This document shows, piece by piece, positions 57,601-64,000 of a stretch of DNA of 64,000 bases (its first letter is position 1; each line of letters begins with the position of its first letter). A model generated the notes under the pieces. It had not been told where the DNA came from, did no database searches, and worked only from the letters and a program-made list of their open reading frames with translations. The translations under genes and the position numbers were made by a program. The stretch is from Lachnospiraceae bacterium (GTDB lineage Bacteria > Bacillota > Clostridia > Lachnospirales > Lachnospiraceae), in contig JAAWEK010000013.1 in NCBI GenBank assembly GCA_022794265.1, positions 93,757 through 157,756 on the forward strand, in the 5' to 3' direction.

Positions 57601-58022
57601 GGGCATGGCGTGGAGATTATTTAAATCTGGGAAGTGGTGCGGAGATTGGGATATACACAAATCCTCATCGACTGGAAATTCCGTATACCCCTATTGGAAT
57701 GGATCACTGGGAAGTGGATAAAAGCTGTGCGTTGTCCATGAAGTTATATTTATATAATTATTACAGTTCTACGGACATTGATAACATTTTCTGCTGGGAG
57801 CCAGAGGAAGCACAATGGTGGATTACTGGTTTTAATCCGGACTTTAATAAGCCGAAAGTGGTGGATATGATTTCGATTGGAGTGATTGATTTTGAGGAGG
57901 ATACGGAAATGTATGATGCGCTTGAGGCTGCTATGAGTGAAAATGAAAATGCTAATGCAAAATATTTGATTTTTGATGAAGATGGTCATACAATTTGGTT
58001 TATGTGGGGGGATTTTTTATGA
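54669..58022 (+). CDS. Large secreted VWA protein with Ca-binding repeats and DUF4474-like domain
   Basis: About 1117 residues, no close relative recognised as a whole. Order: signal peptide (about 15-50); a beta-rich N-terminal region with carbohydrate-module-like segments (50-280); six or more thrombospondin type 3-like calcium repeats (about 284-420: DSDGDGLSD, DNDGLTD, DEDGLTDG); a linker; a von Willebrand A domain with MIDAS DCSGS near 572 (IAIDCSGSMSRNDPN); more DxDxDG repeats (about 757-850); and a C-terminal DUF4474-like domain (about 895-1080: FNTWQSMGGYNDLYDLIFHIG, WAWRGDYLNLGSGAEIGIY, QWWITGFNPDF). It has no membrane anchor. Its stop overlaps the first lipoprotein start (ATGA). ATG 54669 has GGAGG 9 nt upstream. 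Confidence 0.82.
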   Translation: MIGMKKGKGDFFVNKGIYFMVKKGMLYILVLAVLLCCIPMNCFYTSVAASSGMVTVYFVDNTQEEWIKNDNAVIELVDNTNGHIHYEMIKQDTVTWKVKVPESAYNITFNRYDEEKSTQWNSWSAGGRSAYNVYYADGSEYGHWDVLEEREEYFRAGDVVYLDISEFAVWKQENAFLYVNFTAATKAENNGNDVRLPASEMSLYQPKEVDWEVKEHIYAYIITMEDEGATALRFWRGNNNTLWNCSALLTYEDYRNGKNCVKVRDWNNEGDSTVSQYTIDYEKDSDGDGLSDYHEIIFGFDEKSIDSDNDGLTDAQEIYLTKSNPMKYDSLVDGRSDGEADNDNDGLTNQEEIKLGTDPWNADSDEDGLTDGYEVFVSGSSPVNDDTDGDTLTDGDEIALGFSPLLPDTDENGILDCHEKTYQNLNVDISNKEKAEVSHIGVSFEGTGYINSTTSIEDLYGKDMFVSETAGLVGVPVEITSTSEFDTAYISFYLAESDIALSNLLIVWYDEENDRYVEQETVVDEINRTVSAEVSHFSKYMIVDKTEWFEAWRTEIDYSGTSKNIYDTIIAIDCSGSMSRNDPNFEYIVKNTLYPGSAYSKVTCYRKLAAENFVEAQRGNDRTGIVLFDATAGVACELTNSVSDLKSAIEKIYSTGGTGFNQAVSVSLDLLDAAGRDSEKMILLVSDGQSSIDASIIEAAKARGVVINTVYIGSSSDNVLLRNIATQTGGEYFKAVTAEQLVDIYNDIIINQKIDSRDSDQDGIPDIFEISGMRLSNGTIIYTDPLNPDTDNDGLPDGEEMNVVPAFWLNTVFDQFNIPVKVKAYIFEMKSNPNQKDSDGDGLLDGQPVMRGTEKIAPKDPEPMIVNGPEGLWKEQIRQVRSESRVAHYLDSWYDFDPEISWNIFDWNWSEIFTGIGSRALMFRMDEKGIAVHSQFNTWQSMGGYNDLYDLIFHIGTAGNMRKENFKFNCNGEDYVIWAWRGDYLNLGSGAEIGIYTNPHRLEIPYTPIGMDHWEVDKSCALSMKLYLYNYYSSTDIDNIFCWEPEEAQWWITGFNPDFNKPKVVDMISIGVIDFEEDTEMYDALEAAMSENENANAKYLIFDEDGHTIWFMWGDFL

Positions 58023-58504
58023 AAAAATATTTACTTGTTGTTTTGGTTTGCCTGATTTGTATTTGTAATATAGGTTGTGCAGTAGTGGAAGCGTTGGACA
58101 ATAGAAAGGAAAATTTGAAGCATGCTGAAAAAGTCAGCAAAGAACTCATACGTTGTATTAATGAAAAAGATGTAGATGGAATAGAACAATTGTTTAATCG
58201 ATACTCTCAAAATGAGGAAAATTTACGTAGTGATATAGAAGATTTCCTTGTTCATATTGATGGTGAAATAGTGGATTATATTATTACCTGGGGGGAGACC
58301 AGTGTTTCTATAGATGATGGAAAATTGACAGAGCAGAAGACGGAAACTGAGATTGAAAATATCATAACTGATACAGGAAAAAGATATTATATTAGATTTA
58401 GGGAATATATGATATGTACAGAAGATAGAGACAAAGAAGGAATTTTACTGTTGTTATTATATGATGAGAACAAAAAAAGATTATGTCGGATATGTTATAT
58501 GTAA
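58019..58504 (+). CDS. DUF5104-like lipoprotein, copy A1
   Basis: About 161 residues from ATG 58019, which overlaps the preceding stop by 4 nt, so translation is coupled to the VWA protein. A lipoprotein signal (MKKYLLVVLVCLICICNIGC, with a non-classical residue at -3) is followed by a soluble domain with KELIRCINEKDVDGIEQLFN and DIEDFLVHIDGEIVDY, as in DUF5104 proteins. It is expected on the outer face of the membrane. A role as immunity or partner protein of the secreted VWA protein is inferred only from coupling and tandem duplication. Confidence 0.75.
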   Translation: MKKYLLVVLVCLICICNIGCAVVEALDNRKENLKHAEKVSKELIRCINEKDVDGIEQLFNRYSQNEENLRSDIEDFLVHIDGEIVDYIITWGETSVSIDDGKLTEQKTETEIENIITDTGKRYYIRFREYMICTEDRDKEGILLLLLYDENKKRLCRICYM

Positions 58505-58520
58505 ATATTTTCAGAGTAGA

Positions 58521-58552
58521 AAAGTTGAAAGAAATGGATTTTCAACTTTTTT
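58521..58552 (+). terminator. Terminator after lipoprotein copy A1
   Basis: AAAGTTGAAA (58521-58530) pairs with TTTCAACTTT (58540-58549), then a T run. A decayed copy of this hairpin lies near 59700-59735, after the third lipoprotein gene. Confidence 0.75.
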
Positions 58553-58599
58553 GTTGAGGGAGTATTTTAAGTAGGATTACGATATGGGGAGTTGTATGG

Positions 58600-59088
58600 A
58601 TGAAAAAATGTTTTTTAGTGATTTTAGCTTGTCTGTTAGGAATTAGTGGTTCAGGGTGTGCAGTGACACAAGTACTTGAAAACAAAGCAGAAAATCAGAA
58701 ACACGCTGAAGAAATTAGTAAAAAACTCATACGATACATCAATAAGAAAGATGTAGATGGTATTGAAAAATTGTTTAATCAGTATTCTCAAAATGAGGAT
58801 AAATTACGGGAAGATATAAAAGATTTTCTTGATTGTATTGATGGTGAAATTGAGGATTATAATTTTAATTATAGAGGAGACGTGAGTTCCTCAATAAGAG
58901 ATGGAAAGTGGACAAAACAGGAGACTGAGACAAAACTTGAAAATATAATAACGGATACAGAAAAAAAATATCATATTAATTTTGGAGAATATATGATATA
59001 TACAGAAGATAAGGATAAAGAAGGAATTGTGTATTTGATATTATATGATGAAAAGCAGGAATTTATATTTGGGATATGTTATGAATAA
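58600..59088 (+). CDS. DUF5104-like lipoprotein, copy B1
   Basis: A 162-residue paralogue: lipoprotein signal MKKCFLVILACLLGISGSGC, then KHAEEISKKLIRYINKKDVDG and DIKDFLDCIDGEIEDYNFNY. It is intact. GGGGAG precedes ATG 58600. It is closest to the fourth, broken copy. The terminator at 58521 separates it from the first copy, so it probably has its own promoter, though none is certain. Confidence 0.75.
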   Translation: MKKCFLVILACLLGISGSGCAVTQVLENKAENQKHAEEISKKLIRYINKKDVDGIEKLFNQYSQNEDKLREDIKDFLDCIDGEIEDYNFNYRGDVSSSIRDGKWTKQETETKLENIITDTEKKYHINFGEYMIYTEDKDKEGIVYLILYDEKQEFIFGICYE

Positions 59089-59187
59089 AATATATGAAAA
59101 TATTCTTAAGCAGGAAGCTGAGAAAAATTTTTACAATTCTGCTTAGATATTATTATAAATATAATTGAAATATGCAGAGGTCTATAA

Positions 59188-59676
59188 ATGAAAAAATGGT
59201 TTTTAGTGATTTTAGCTTGTCTTTTAGGTATAAGCAATATAGGTTGTGCAGTGTTGGATGTGTTGGACAATATGGCGGATAATCAAAAGCATGCTGAAAA
59301 AGTCAGTAAAGAACTCATACGTTGTATTAATGAAAAAGATGTAGATGGAATAGAACAATTGTTTAATCTATATTCTCAAAAAGAGGAAAAACTACGGGAA
59401 GATATAGAAGATTTTCTTGATTATATTGATAGTGAAATTGTGGATTATAATATTAATTATAGGGGGGAAGTTGGTTCGTGGATAGAGGATGGAAAATGGG
59501 TTGAACAAGAAGTTCAGACAAATCTTGAAAATATTATAACCGATACAGGAACAAAATATTTTATAGTTTTTAGAGAGTATATGATATACAAAAAAGATGA
59601 AACAAAGGAGGGGGTTTGTTTATTAACATTAAGAGATGAAAATAATCATGTATTATTTAGTATTTTTTATGACTAA
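59188..59676 (+). CDS. DUF5104-like lipoprotein, copy A2
   Basis: A 162-residue paralogue closest to copy A1 (KHAEKVSKELIRCINEKDVDG is identical in part), with signal MKKWFLVILACLLGISNIGC. It differs in its middle (GEVGSWIEDGKWVEQEVQTN), which suggests diversification of the exposed face. GCAGAGG precedes ATG 59188. Confidence 0.75.
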   Translation: MKKWFLVILACLLGISNIGCAVLDVLDNMADNQKHAEKVSKELIRCINEKDVDGIEQLFNLYSQKEEKLREDIEDFLDYIDSEIVDYNINYRGEVGSWIEDGKWVEQEVQTNLENIITDTGTKYFIVFREYMIYKKDETKEGVCLLTLRDENNHVLFSIFYD

Positions 59677-59778
59677 TCGCAACAGGCTTTAAGGTAGAAG
59701 TGTTAAAAGAAATAGGATTTTCAACGTTTTTACTTATGAAGCATTGCAAGTGGGATTACGATATGGGGAGGTGTATGA

Positions 59779-60270
59779 ATGAAAAAACGTTTTTTAGTGA
59801 TTTTAGCTTGTCTGTTAGGTATTAGTGGTTCCGGGTGTGCAGTGACTCAAGTGCTTGAAAACAAAGCAGATAATCAGAAACACGCTGAGGAAGTTAGTAA
59901 AAAACTCATACGATACATTAATGAAAAAAATATCGATGGCATTGAACAATTATTTAATCAGTATTCTCGCAATGAGGATAAATTACGGAAAGATATAGAA
60001 GATTTTCTTGATTGTGTTGATGGAGAAATTGAAGATTATGATTTTAATTATAGGGGAGAGATTAGCTCTTCAATAAGAGATGGAAAATGGACAAGGCAGA
60101 AAATCTAAACCAAACTTGAAAATATTATAACGGATAAAGGAAAAAAGTATCATCATATTGCGTTTAGTGAATATGTAATTTATACTGATGATAAAGATAA
60201 AATAGGAATAACAATTTTGACATTACATGATGAAAATAATAAGTTACTATGCAGGATAAGTTATATGTAA
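59779..60270 (+). pseudogene. DUF5104-like lipoprotein, copy B2, nonsense pseudogene
   Basis: It begins as a normal paralogue (MKKRFLVILACLLGISGSGC) and matches copy B1, but an in-frame TAA at 60106-60108 stops it at residue 109. The same frame continues unbroken after the stop (TKLENIITDKGKKYHHIAFS to CRISYM) to a second stop at 60268-60270. One codon change inactivated it recently. A truncated 109-residue lipoprotein could still be made. Confidence 0.85.
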
Positions 60271-60403
60271 ATAGTTATGTAATTAATTTCAGAGTAGAAA
60301 GGTTAAAAAATACATCTGAATCGTCCTACCCTTATAGTATTGTAAGCAGAATTGTAATATTGCAGAAATATACATAAGAAAATAAAAATAAATGAAAAAA
60401 CAC
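60271..60403 (+). other. AT-rich intergenic stretch before the S10 operon
   Basis: No gene is seen. It holds the end of the duplicated lipoprotein array and leads into the rpsJ promoter. Confidence 0.6.
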
Positions 60404-60432
60404 TTGATTTTTACAAAACTTTCATATATACT
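60404..60432 (+). promoter_or_regulatory. Promoter of the S10 operon
   Basis: TTGATT (60404-60409), a 17-nt spacer, then TATACT (60427-60432). Confidence 0.65.
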
Positions 60433-60439
60433 ATTACGT

Positions 60440-60681
60440 GCTGTGGCATTGATAGCTGTGAAGCGTGAGGTTGTTGCATATAATTGCAGGTTTTCCGTGG
60501 AGCGAATGTCAAGTTAGGAAACTGACGGCAAGTCACTGTACAAAATAATCGTCCATATCTTATGGAAACAACGTGTAGATGAAGTTCTTTCTGTAAATTT
60601 AAGAGCGACACACACGGAAGAGTGTACAGTCACCGCTTGTCGTACTGATTCGCAAAGTACGAAAAGGAGGCGACTTTTTTT
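60440..60681 (+). other. Long structured leader of rpsJ, function unknown
   Basis: About 240 nt of RNA between the promoter and the rpsJ start. It is less AT-rich than the preceding DNA and contains small hairpins (for example GTAC 60641-60644 with GTAC 60656-60659, and CACAC/GTGT near 60610-60630). There is no ORF of note. The length and position suggest an autoregulatory ribosomal-protein leader, but I cannot match it to a known class. Confidence 0.5.
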
Positions 60682-60999
60682 ATGGCAAGTCAAGTAATGA
60701 GAATCACATTGAAGGCTTATGATCACAAATTAATCGATCAGTCAGCCGGAAAAATCATCGAAACTGTAAAGAAGACAGGTGACCAGGTTAGCGGTCCGGT
60801 ACCTCTTCCTACTAAGAAGGAAGTAGTTACGATTCTGAGAGCAGTACACAAGTACAAGGACTCCAGAGAACAGTTCGAGCAGAGAACTCATAAGAGACTG
60901 ATCGATATCATTTCACCATCACCGAAGACGGTAGATGCGCTGACAAGATTAGAAATGCCAGCAGGTGTGTATATCGATGTAAAGATGAAGACAAAATAA
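60682..60999 (+). CDS. rpsJ: 30S ribosomal protein S10
   Basis: A 105-residue protein: [28 protein letters not shown], then [17 protein letters not shown] and [35 protein letters not shown] precedes ATG 60682. It is also NusE in antitermination. Confidence 0.97.
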   Translation: MASQVMRITLKAYDHKLIDQSAGKIIETVKKTGDQVSGPVPLPTKKEVVTILRAVHKYKDSREQFEQRTHKRLIDIISPSPKTVDALTRLEMPAGVYIDVKMKTK

Positions 61000-61149
61000 T
61001 TCATCAAATTTGACAAGTATTTATCCTGAAGGGTTTAGATATAGAAGCAACACTCCAATAATATAGTGTTCCACTTATATTAAGGCTGTTCTAGGATGTT
61101 TTCGACAAACGTTGAAAACCGCTGTAGATTTAACCAGGAGGTAAAAGAA

Positions 61150-61785
61150 ATGAAGAAAGCTATATTAGCAACAAAAGTCGGAATGACTCAAATCTTCAAT
61201 GAAGACGGTGTATTAACACCGGTTACTGTACTCCAGGCAGGACCATGTGTGGTAACACAGGTGAAAACTGTGGAAAACGACGGATACAGTGCGGTTCAGG
61301 TTGGCTATGTGGATAAGAGAGAAAAATTAGTAAACAAGCCAATGAAAGGAATGTTCGACAAAGCAGGCGTTTCATACAAGAGATTCGTAAGAGAATTTAA
61401 GTTTGAAAATGCAGAAGAATATTCAGTAAAAGACGAAATCAAAGTAGATGTTTTTGAAGCCGGTGATAAGATTGACGTTACTGCAGTCTCTAAAGGTAAG
61501 GGATTCCAGGGCGCTATCAAGAGACACGGACAGTCCAGAGGACCGATGGCTCATGGTTCTAAATACCACAGACATGCAGGTTCAAACGGTGCTTGTTCTG
61601 ACCCGAGTAAGGTATTTAAAGGCAAGAAGATGCCGGGACATATGGGCGCAAAGAAGATTACAATTCAGAATCTTGAAATTGTAAGAGTAGATGCAGAAAA
61701 CAATCTTCTGTTAGTTAAAGGTGCTGTACCGGGACCTAAGAAAGCATTAGTAACAATAAAAGAAACAGTTAAATCCGGCAAATAG
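61150..61785 (+). CDS. rplC: 50S ribosomal protein L3
   Basis: A 211-residue protein: [20 protein letters not shown] at the start, [18 protein letters not shown] and [19 protein letters not shown] later. ATG 61150 (AGGAGG upstream) is used; the frame is open 18 codons further 5' without a ribosome-binding site. Confidence 0.97.
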   Translation: MKKAILATKVGMTQIFNEDGVLTPVTVLQAGPCVVTQVKTVENDGYSAVQVGYVDKREKLVNKPMKGMFDKAGVSYKRFVREFKFENAEEYSVKDEIKVDVFEAGDKIDVTAVSKGKGFQGAIKRHGQSRGPMAHGSKYHRHAGSNGACSDPSKVFKGKKMPGHMGAKKITIQNLEIVRVDAENNLLLVKGAVPGPKKALVTIKETVKSGK

Positions 61786-61813
61786 GTTTTTCTAAGGAAG
61801 GAGGAACACACAG

Positions 61814-62434
61814 ATGGCAAAAGTATCTGTTTACAATATGGAAGGCAGCCAGGTTGGAGATATTGAACTTAATGATGCTGTATTTGGTGTTGAAGTAAAT
61901 GAACACTTAGTACACATGGCAGTTGTCAGCCAGCTTGCAAATAAACGTCAGGGAACACAGAAAGCCAAGACCCGTTCAGAAGTAAGCGGCGGCGGAAGAA
62001 AACCGTGGAGACAGAAGGGAACAGGTCATGCAAGACAGGGTTCAACAAGAGCTCCGCAGTGGACCGGCGGTGGTGTGGTATTTGCACCGACACCAAGAGA
62101 TTACACAATTAAGCTGAACAAGAAGGAAAGAAGACTTGCACTTAAGTCTGTACTGACTTCCAGAGTTCAGGAAAATAAATTTATCGTTGTTGATTCTATT
62201 AAAATGGATGAGATTAAGACAAAGACATTTGCAAATGCATTAAATAACCTTAAGATTAAAAAGGCATTGGTTGTATTAAATGAGAATGACCAGAACGTTG
62301 TAATGTCTGCAAAGAACATTCCGTCCATTAAGACAGCGCTGACAAACACAATTAATGTTTATGATATCTTGAAATATGATACAGTAGTAATCGATAAAGC
62401 TGCTGTAGCTACCATTGAGGAGGTGTATGCGTAA
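61814..62434 (+). CDS. rplD: 50S ribosomal protein L4
   Basis: A 206-residue protein with the exit-tunnel loop [20 protein letters not shown] and [18 protein letters not shown]. Its stop overlaps the rplW start by 1 nt (TAATG). Confidence 0.97.
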   Translation: MAKVSVYNMEGSQVGDIELNDAVFGVEVNEHLVHMAVVSQLANKRQGTQKAKTRSEVSGGGRKPWRQKGTGHARQGSTRAPQWTGGGVVFAPTPRDYTIKLNKKERRLALKSVLTSRVQENKFIVVDSIKMDEIKTKTFANALNNLKIKKALVVLNENDQNVVMSAKNIPSIKTALTNTINVYDILKYDTVVIDKAAVATIEEVYA

Positions 62435-62733
62435 TGGCAAATATACAGTATTATGATGTAATCCTCAAGCCGGTTATTTCAGAAAAAAGTATGAATGACA
62501 TGGCAACAAAGAAATATACATTCCTTGTTCATACAGACGCAAACAAGACCATGATTAAAGAAGCGGTTGAAAAGATGTTTGAAGGAACAAAGGTTAAGAG
62601 CGTTAACACTATGAACTTAGAAGGCAAGAAGCGCAGAAGAGGAACCACTGTAGGCAAGACAGCCAAGAGAAAGAAAGCCATCGTTCAGTTAACGGAAGAC
62701 AGCAAAGATATTGAAATCTTTGAAGGTTTATAA
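62434..62733 (+). CDS. rplW: 50S ribosomal protein L23
   Basis: A 99-residue exit-site protein: [28 protein letters not shown] and [21 protein letters not shown]. It is translationally coupled to rplD. Confidence 0.97.
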   Translation: MANIQYYDVILKPVISEKSMNDMATKKYTFLVHTDANKTMIKEAVEKMFEGTKVKSVNTMNLEGKKRRRGTTVGKTAKRKKAIVQLTEDSKDIEIFEGL

Positions 62734-62808
62734 GATTAAATAAATAATCAGGATAAACCGTATATACGCAGGCAAGCGTGATAATAAACATTTGAAAGGA
62801 GAAACAAA

Positions 62809-63651
62809 ATGGGAATCAAAACATATAACCCATATACACCTTCGAGAAGAAATATGACTGGTCTTGATTTTTCTGAAATCACAAAGTCAAAACCGGAGAA
62901 GTCATTGGTTGTATCTTTAAAGAAGAACTCAGGTCGTAACAACCAGGGTAAAATAACAGTCAGACATCGTGGCGGCGGTGCTAAAAGAAAATATAGAATA
63001 ATTGATTTTAAGAGAAGAAAGGATAATATTCCGGCAAAAGTTACTGCTATTGAATATGATCCAAACAGAACAGCAAATATCGCTTTAATCTGTTATGCAG
63101 ATGGACAGAAAGCATATATCATTGCTCCGAACGGATTAAAAGTTGGAATGACGATTATGAGCGGTGAAAATGCAGAAGTAAAAGTGGGTAATTGTTTACC
63201 GCTTACAAATATACCTGTTGGTACAGAAGTTCATAACATCGAGTTATATCCTGGAAAGGGCGGACAGCTTGTACGCGCAGCCGGAAATTCTGCACAGCTT
63301 ATGGCTAAGGAAGGTAAATACGCAACCCTTCGTTTACCATCCGGAGAAATGAGAATGGTACCGATTATCTGCAGAGCTACCATTGGTACAGTAGGAAATA
63401 TTGAGCATGATCTTGTAAATATCGGTAAAGCAGGACGTAAGCGTAACATGGGTATCAGACCTACCGTTCGTGGTTCCGTTATGAATCCGAATGACCATCC
63501 GCATGGTGGTGGTGAAGGTAAGACGGGAATCGGTCGTCCGGGTCCTTGTACACCTTGGGGTAAACCAGCTCTTGGTTTGAAGACAAGAAAGAAGAACAAA
63601 GCTTCTAACAAACTGATTGTAAGAAGAAGAGACGGCAAAAACATGAAATAA
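62809..63651 (+). CDS. rplB: 50S ribosomal protein L2
   Basis: A 280-residue protein: [21 protein letters not shown], then [19 protein letters not shown] and the peptidyl-transferase-proximal [32 protein letters not shown] precedes the start. Confidence 0.98.
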   Translation: MGIKTYNPYTPSRRNMTGLDFSEITKSKPEKSLVVSLKKNSGRNNQGKITVRHRGGGAKRKYRIIDFKRRKDNIPAKVTAIEYDPNRTANIALICYADGQKAYIIAPNGLKVGMTIMSGENAEVKVGNCLPLTNIPVGTEVHNIELYPGKGGQLVRAAGNSAQLMAKEGKYATLRLPSGEMRMVPIICRATIGTVGNIEHDLVNIGKAGRKRNMGIRPTVRGSVMNPNDHPHGGGEGKTGIGRPGPCTPWGKPALGLKTRKKNKASNKLIVRRRDGKNMK

Positions 63652-63665
63652 AGGAGGTTCCACCT

Positions 63666-63947
63666 ATGGCTCGATCATTAAAAAAAGGACCATTTGCAGA
63701 TGAAAGTTTATTGAAGAAGATAGACGCTATGAACGCATCCGGTGACAAGTCAGTTATTAAGACATGGTCACGTCGCTCTACAATCTTCCCGCAGATGGTT
63801 GGACATACAATTGCAGTTCATGACGGCAGAAAACACGTACCTGTTTATGTAACAGAAGATATGGTTGGACATAAACTTGGTGAGTTTGTTGCCACAAGAA
63901 CTTACAGAGGACATGGAAAAGACGAGAAGAAGAGTAAATCTCGTTAG
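63666..63947 (+). CDS. rpsS: 30S ribosomal protein S19
   Basis: A 93-residue protein: [48 protein letters not shown], and [17 protein letters not shown]. The start follows AAGGAGG, 14 nt after rplB. Confidence 0.98.
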   Translation: MARSLKKGPFADESLLKKIDAMNASGDKSVIKTWSRRSTIFPQMVGHTIAVHDGRKHVPVYVTEDMVGHKLGEFVATRTYRGHGKDEKKSKSR

Positions 63948-63978
63948 TTTATAGGATATTTGAAAGGAGGTCACATCC

Positions 63979-64000
63979 ATGGCAAAAGGACATAGATCCC
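63979..64000 (+). CDS. rplV: 50S ribosomal protein L22, 3'-truncated by window edge
   Basis: ATG 63979 with AAAGGAGG upstream opens MAKGHRS before the window ends. The identity rests on the universal S10-operon order after rpsS and fits the usual L22 N-terminus. Confidence 0.8.

Larger units (their letters stand above)
58019..60270 (+). repeat. Tandem ABAB duplication of lipoprotein genes
   Basis: Four paralogous genes lie at 58019, 58600, 59188 and 59779. Copies 1 and 3 share NIGC and KELIRCINEKDVDGIEQLFN; copies 2 and 4 share GISGSGCAVTQVLENKA and KKLIRY. The sequence upstream of copies 2 and 4 is also duplicated (GATTACGATATGGGGAG). A pair was therefore duplicated as a unit. Confidence 0.85.

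Overview
The window looks like a chromosome segment of a low-GC, motile, starch-degrading Firmicute, most likely a gut or rumen Lachnospiraceae (Roseburia/Butyrivibrio/Agathobacter-like). This is inferred from four things: gene content and codon use; a flagellin-type pseudaminic acid operon; a secreted GH13 amylase carrying three CBM26-like modules; and AGGAGG ribosome-binding sites with many TTGACA/TATAAT promoters. The genus cannot be fixed from the sequence alone.

Layout. (1) 1-12.6 kb: one long plus-strand operon for a nonulosonic (pseudaminic-type) acid and its transfer (pseB, an acetyltransferase, FkbH, ACP, a VOC protein, a large double glycosyltransferase, a cytidylyltransferase, pseI, pseG, pseC, a second glycosyltransferase). 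It is preceded by a sigma28-like promoter embedded in a terminator hairpin. (2) 12.6-19.4 kb: a sodium-dependent symporter, a divergent FliD-like protein, a secreted papain-like protease homologue, a surface protein, and an AgrC/AgrA-type (GHKL kinase/LytTR regulator) pair. A 21-bp-periodic direct repeat of LytTR-site type lies upstream of the protease gene. (3) 19.5-31.6 kb: rpmG-secE-nusG-rplK-rplA-rplJ-rplL, a small orphan gene, then rpoB-rpoC. Two putative L1-binding rRNA mimics and an L10 leader control the ribosomal genes. (4) 31.6-38.1 kb: a NarL-type two-component system divergent from a three-gene ABC-2 exporter (LnrJK/LnrLMN-like), then an L,D-transpeptidase homologue that has lost its catalytic histidines. 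(5) 38.2-42.9 kb: rpsL-rpsG-fusA and tuf.

(6) 42.9-60.3 kb: a block of about 17 kb of accessory genes between tuf and the S10 operon. It holds a RelA/SpoT-domain gene overlapping two small unknown genes (candidate toxSAS-type toxin-antitoxin), small membrane proteins, a DUF1266-DUF2185 fusion, an aldo/keto reductase, the amylase, a complete 36-codon membrane-peptide transcription unit, a decayed mobile segment with a carbamoyltransferase of unknown substrate, bioB behind a BirA-like operator, and a large secreted VWA/Ca-repeat/DUF4474-like protein. The last gene overlaps the first of four tandem DUF5104-like lipoproteins in an ABAB pattern, the fourth being a nonsense pseudogene. (7) 60.4-64 kb: the start of the S10 operon (rpsJ-rplC-rplD-rplW-rplB-rpsS-rplV) behind an unexplained leader of about 240 nt.

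The best candidates for undescribed systems are the RelA/SpoT three-gene operon, the VWA-DUF4474 protein with its overlapping lipoprotein array, and the protease/AgrCA-like locus with a LytTR-type site. All functional statements rest on reading motifs by eye; no database search was possible.
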